In this document: in pieces, positions 59,372 to 64,000 of the stretch
Layout of the letters: each line of letters opens with the position of its first letter
Position numbering within the stretch: position 1 is the first letter of the stretch
Origin: Tetmemena sp. SeJ-2015
Taxonomy: Eukaryota; Ciliophora; Spirotrichea; Sporadotrichida; Oxytrichidae
Direction: 5' to 3'
NCBI GenBank assembly: GCA_027382625.1
Contig: JAJKFJ010022659.1
Location: 86,129-150,128 of the forward strand
DNA: 64,000 nucleotides
The notes under the pieces: generated by a model
Told to the model about the DNA's origin: nothing
Database searches by the model: none
The model's input: only the letters and a program-made list of their open reading frames with translations
Made by a program: the position numbers and the translations under genes

Positions 59372-62003
59372 TCATTGCTTCCCCATCGCCTGCTTTATCC
59401 CTTTCTTAATGGTTTCTTAAACACCTTTTGTGGGATTACTAGTCTTTCTTGCTGACTGATTCCTATTAAATATTGAATATTTCAAAGAGAAATATCGCTA
59501 GAATATATTTGTTTACTGAAGAAAATCTTATCAAATACTTAATCTTGATCGTAGTTATCCTCATCTTCAGAGCTGTCACTATGCAGTTCATCATCATCGC
59601 TACTGTTCTTTCTGTAGCTTTAGTTGTTATGTCTCGACATCTTTGAATCGTTATGGTATTCAGTGGATCTATTTCTCCCGCCCTAAGTTTTCTGATTTGG
59701 AGCATCTAAATCCTCCACACTAACATTCGAAGCATTTTGAAATTGAAGTAAAAATTTTAGATTAAATAACTCACTTCATTGAAGTTTCTTGTGATGATTG
59801 CCGCTTTTGTGTTTCTTATAATACTTATCATGGATTTATTCGAATCGATACTTAGGTTTGGGACTTTCCCTTCCATCTTCATCCACCATACTAAGAATTT
59901 TCTGTGTCACCATGATCTTCTAATTGTTCTTCCATATTTGCATCTCTAATTTTCTTTTTTCATGCATATAAGTACTCTTTAACTGCTCATTCTCAACATG
60001 CATTCATTTAAAATAAGAGATTAAAAAATAATTCTGACTTTTTTCCGAAGCGCTTCTCTAAATCTGTGATAGAGTTTCCTCTGCTCTCCTTTGGATGAGA
60101 CTTCCGGTGATTACTAGACTTCCAGATTAGATGGAATTTGAAGACTACTTCCTCTTCTACTCATTCTTCTGTTTGAAAAAGCCATAAATGAAAATATTTG
60201 AAGCAACTTTAGCTAAAGTAGCTTGCTTGGGATTCAGTAGATTACTATCAGGCTAAGTGAATGAGCTATGATTTACCACGAACATGTCTTCATCCTCTCC
60301 TTAGCGAGACTCATTGAACTCAAAGATTTCGTCAATGTTTTAATGCGAAACTTTGGCGTTTGATAAGAATCTCTTCTTCAAGTGCTCTTTTATTCTAAAC
60401 CCTTCAAGATTAATATGATCATTTTAAATGATAAAGATAAGGTTTAGTTGGAACTTATAAATTCTTAAGGTCCTAAATATCTTGCTTAATCTCATCCAGA
60501 TTTCTTCCGGCTTTGGTGAGTAACTTTTGTAACTTGAACTCAATCACATTTACACCAGCTGATTGGCTGCTCTCTTTTTTCTATGGAGAGTCATCATAGC
60601 CAAAATCTTCGACCAAGCCTGCAAAAGCGCCTCCTTTTCTTCTCTTCCTGACTTGCAATGAATCACTTTGCTCTATCTTGTTCTTTAAACGTGCATTTGT
60701 GATGTCATTCAAATGCTGAAAGAGCTCTATATTTCCTTTAAAGTTTTTAGGATCAAACAGCTCTCATAGAAAATTCTTTAATCTAAAATTTGCAAAAGCA
60801 GCTTTGTACCATGTCTTCTATTTCCACTATTTGACCTACCAACTACTGCTTAGTTATTTTGAAGACTCTGATGCTGGTGGTTGTTAGCAATTTTTTACTA
60901 CTTTTACTTCCTCTTCTCTACTTAAGATGGACTTCCCTGGTTGAGATTGGTCTCTTGTCGCTTTATCCTCGTCTTCTTCGTAGTATCCTTGAGACTGGTT
61001 TCAATGATGCTAAAGTTTGGCAGCATGTCCAAGTTCTCAACATCTGGGATAACACAGATCTGATATCTCTTTAACATGTCATAGAGCCTTTTGTTCCTCT
61101 CTCTGAAGTCCATATCACAGAGATCCTTATCTTCATCTAGCTTGTATTTCCTTCTCACTAGATCCTCAAACTCATCTTCTTCTTGCTTCTACATCTGAAT
61201 TTGTAAGTCATGCTGCTGCTTTTTGTTGATGCCTGGAGTCTGTGGAAGTATGGAGTTCTGGGTATTTTGAAACGAGTAGAAGTTTGTGGATGGAGAGGTA
61301 GAATGCACCAATGATTCCCCTGCGGTTGACCGGAAGTTGGTTTGAGTATGAAATGACTCTGATATTGTCTTCAAGTGCTTTCCACCTTAGAGCGAAGCGA
61401 GCTTTTAGTTTTTACTGATCATTATAGACGGCAAAAATCAATCGTAAATTTATCAATAAATCGTCCTCCGACTTTAGTCAACTGTTGTATTTTTGTCTGA
61501 AGGAAGTTCCTTCTCTGAGAGGAAATAAGTATAGAGGAGGATAATTAAAAGGAGGAATGATCAATGGAGTGGTGCATTTTAGAGTTTTTCTGAATAATTT
61601 CCATTTGGTGAGATGGATCATACTATGACTGGTCCATAGTCATTCTACTCTGATTCAAGCCAGCAACTCCCTTCGATTAAGTAGAGAAGAATCTCTAGTT
61701 ATAGTAAATGAACTCATATCATTATTTATAGTTGACAACTTATTTGGCCTCCGACATTGATCCCAGGTCAAAAGATTGTAACAGTGGTCTCCCTCGATTA
61801 GTATGAAGCTAGATTTCTTCTGAGTTTTAAAATGAGTTGAATTTTTAAGGCATGGTGGGTGAATCAGACATAGCAGGCTAAGTATTAAAGCCTGTTTGGC
61901 CTATTTAAATTACTTTTTGATCCTTAGAACCTTAGTACAAAACCTGGTCTAGTTTTTAAGAGTTAGGCAGGTGGAAAGTTTTATTAAAGACACTCTGTTT
62001 CAT
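59372..62003 (-). CDS. Low-complexity charged protein of unknown function
   Basis: It begins MKQSVFNKTFHLPNSQKLDQ and has a Ser/Thr/Gln region (SESFHTQTNFRSTAGESLVH). A charged part that may be a folded domain follows (QEEDEFEDLVRRKYKLDEDK; MDFRERNKRLYDMLKRYQIC; VIPDVENLDMLPNFSIIETS), then basic segments and an acidic end (SSDDDELHSDSSEDEDNYDQ). After an IES at 59468 it finishes KGVQETIKKGIKQAMGKQ. Other breaks between 59.7 and 60.9 kb are unresolved, so two genes are not excluded. Confidence 0.5.
59468..59532. other. IES, 65 bp, pointer AAATA (plus strand)
   Basis: AAATA at 59468 and 59533. Removal joins NYDQDQVF to NRNQSARKTSNPT and bypasses a TGA. Confidence 0.72.
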
Positions 62004-62532
62004 TTTAAGTTGTAATTTTACTATTAATGTAATTGAATTATGAAACATATTTTTATTCCTCCTAAAACTTAAAATTTTCTTATCATATTTTAAGGCGATC
62101 TGTTTGAGTTGCACTCTTAAAATGCTTTATTGTGGAGAGCATCAAAACATTTGGAAACCTAGCAAATTTTAATGCTGCGTGATAGTAATCTCGGACAGAA
62201 AATACTATCATAAAGCATAATATAAATTTTTGATTTCCTCTTTTGATTTTAAAAGAGTATTTAATTGAATAACTTGATCCTTTACCAAATAAAAATATTG
62301 TTAGCAAGGATTTAAAGTGGTGAGTTTACAAGCTATTTTCTAATGTTAAAACCATACTCTTTGTATTTCAAAATTTAGTACTATTTTATGCTCTTTATAC
62401 AAAAATAATTGTGAAGGGTTATTACATCTATAATTTAACTAGAAAAATCAAGGGATTTTGATCATAAGAGCTCTCAAAGTCATTGCAAGAGAGTTAATAC
62501 TTCAGGGTTTGATATTAAATTATGAAGAAGAG
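62004..62532. other. Intergenic, AT-rich
   Basis: No gene or repeat seen in this A/T-rich stretch between two minus-strand genes. Confidence 0.5.
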
Positions 62533-64000
62533 TCATTTAAAGAAGATGAATAATAGTATATAATTCAAAATTAAATCTTTATTTGATTGCGACCTATGTT
62601 GCTGAGCTTTCTCAAGTATGAGAGCGACAACAGAGCCCAACAAGATCAGAGCTCTTTCTAAAGAGGATCCATTTGGTAGAGAGATGTTGAATAATCGGAT
62701 AAATCTAAAAATTACTATGTAAAGGTAAAAATCTTACTGGTAGTTTGAATGTAGCTTGAAAGCTGAAATGCTTTTAGATATCACATAAGTCATAATATCA
62801 AGTTCATTATCAGAGGCCATCTCTTTATCTTTGAGCATAGCCATGTGGAATATGTGTGCACATATAGCTGAGGTTCTTGCAACAACCTAACAGTTTCTCC
62901 ATAGTGAAATCATTAATTCGTATTTTAAAAGGTCATTTAATATCTGCTGAACTTATCAAAGGCTGTAATAGCATCAATCCAGAGATTTTCATCTTGCAAC
63001 TCAGAAGGGAACTCCAAAGATTCGAATGTGAAGGAGTTTCTCTGAATTGCTCTTTGAATTTCAATATCGATTATTGATGGCTCTATCAAGACAAATATGC
63101 TAAAGGTAGGATTATAATTTTCACGGTTTATCTTCTTACTGTCTATGCAATTATCTGCAGATGTATTCATTTATTTCTTTTTGGGCCTCTGAAAGGTTCT
63201 TGGCTAGATATGGATTGCTCATTAGGAGATTTTTGATAACCTCTATGAATGACTCGTATGTACCTTTTAAATTTAGATAGTCTTGCTTTCCTCCAGTAAC
63301 AGCCCTCATCACCTAATATTGACAACAATAATAATTCTATTATGAACTCTCCCTTGAACTTATTTTGGAGAGCAATCATAAAGCTATAGATAAAATGTTA
63401 TACCCCATATATTTTGCTCTTACAAGTCAATCTTCTTGAGTTAGTAATTAAATTTTATGCTAAATAGATATTTAGCTACTTATGAAATATGATGAATGCT
63501 TGGTCCTTCTGAATGCCACTTATTTAACTTTAGTGCATTGTATTATTCGATAGCACAGATGGATTAACTCTTGAGGGACCTAGTGTGCTTGAAGCTAGGC
63601 TATTACTGAAATTATTAAATTTTTATAATGCTTGAGGAGTTTAGCCTGCATCTTTAATCAAGAGATATAGCATGTAGATGATCATACTTTGAATCCTCAT
63701 TTTGTCTTTATCGCCACCTTCTCTTGCCAGACTATTGCATTCATCTGCCCTGATCAAAGTTAAGAGAAGGGTACTCAAGTCGTTTCCCAAGTCATGGTTC
63801 TTTTCCCTCATTATCTGCTACAGACTTGGGAACTAAACCTTCTTCAAGAGCCATTAATTCACTCATGTTTCTTATCAGCTGCTTGTATCTACCTCCTAGA
63901 ACAAAAAGTCAAATTAGGAAAGACTTAAATGCGTTTTTTATTAGAACTTCGTTAGGATTGATCTCATTCTTTTCAAGGAACTTATTAGTTTCATAGTCCA
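62533..64000 (-). CDS. Helical-repeat-like protein of unknown function, 5' end cut by window
   Basis: The visible part begins DYETNKFLEKNEINPNEVLI at the right edge. It goes on with RYKQLIRNMSELMALEEGLV, DLGNDLSTLLLTLIRADECN and MRIQSMIIYMLYLLIKDAGQ. Further parts are SIFVLIEPSIIDIEIQRAIQ, ICAHIFHMAMLKDKEMASDN, ELDIMTYVISKSISAFKLHS and NGSSLERALILLGSVVALIL. The pattern of amphipathic helices suggests a HEAT/ARM-type solenoid. Several frame breaks (e.g. near 63.81 kb, 4 bp) need removal. The stop is TGA 62533-62535. No family was named. Confidence 0.5.

Noticed and set aside
1..64000. Telomeric C4A4/G4T4 repeats, TBE-type transposons, CRISPR arrays, rRNA genes
   Set aside because: None seen on either strand; the G/C run at 4707 and 5224 lacks the A4/T4 partner.
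1..64000. Scrambled or inverted coding segments
   Set aside because: All resolved genes read in linear order. The two duplications involve extra copies, not displaced single copies. Unresolved long genes could still hide a case.
1..64000. Standard-code bacterial or eukaryotic gene models
   Set aside because: TAA and TAG occur in frame in RCC1, CSN2, EB1, bL20m and the b5 reductase at positions where Gln fits.

Overview
The window looks like germline (micronuclear) DNA of a hypotrich/stichotrich ciliate of the Oxytricha-Stylonychia type. Three things show this. (1) TAA and TAG lie inside conserved genes where glutamine is expected (e.g. the GQLG motifs of an RCC1-like protein at 15.4-16.1 kb), and genes end only at TGA. 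(2) Introns are short, mostly 26-54 nt, with GT-AG ends. (3) Reading frames are also broken by short AT-rich segments that are not GT-AG introns and are flanked by direct repeats. Deleting the segment plus one repeat copy restores the frame, and in CSN2, EB1, bL20m and the HAD protein also the conserved protein. These are internal eliminated sequences (IESs) with pointer repeats. I resolved 34 by eye, 9-75 bp long with pointers of 3-13 bp. All are non-scrambled: the coding segments are in linear order.

Layout. 1-4.5 kb: a Q/N/S-rich gene cut by the left edge, converging on a DWDDT-type HAD phosphatase-like gene. 4.5-6.5 kb: an inverted duplication and a novel MGN-starting gene with six IESs. 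6.7-10.5 kb: a secreted protein, a divergent mitochondrial carrier and spliceosomal SmB. 10.9-14.5 kb: three minus-strand genes of unknown function. 14.6-20.6 kb: an RCC1-like protein, a partial tandem duplication and a coiled-coil gene. 20.6-26.7 kb: a probable mitochondrial membrane protein, NAA30 (NatC catalytic subunit), a CAAX-box protein, a coiled-coil protein, an ArfGAP and a 60-residue protein. 26.8-34.9 kb: two long low-complexity/coiled-coil genes. 35-39.5 kb: a RINGv-FHA protein and COP9 signalosome subunit 2. 39.7-44.9 kb: a long coiled-coil gene. 45-51.8 kb: three secreted paralogs around mitochondrial ribosomal protein bL20m. 52-57.9 kb: a second protein related to the 20.6-kb one, an IES-free coiled-coil gene, the microtubule plus-end protein EB1 and a membrane protein. 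58-64 kb: an intact cytochrome-b5-reductase-like gene and two unknown minus-strand genes, the last cut by the right edge.

The genes do not form an operon. In hypotrichs each would normally become its own nanochromosome after IES removal. Ciliary/cytoskeletal (EB1, several coiled-coil proteins), mitochondrial and housekeeping functions are mixed.

The most unusual signal is a set of frame breaks fixed by deleting one copy of a perfect 2-bp or 4-bp tandem repeat (CTCTC to CTC, GAGAG to GAG, TGTG to TG, TTCATTCA to TTCA). These behave like IESs that consist of nothing but a duplicated pointer. A sequencing artefact is the main alternative.

All coordinates were read by eye. Exon structure of the long low-complexity genes is incomplete, and no database search was possible.
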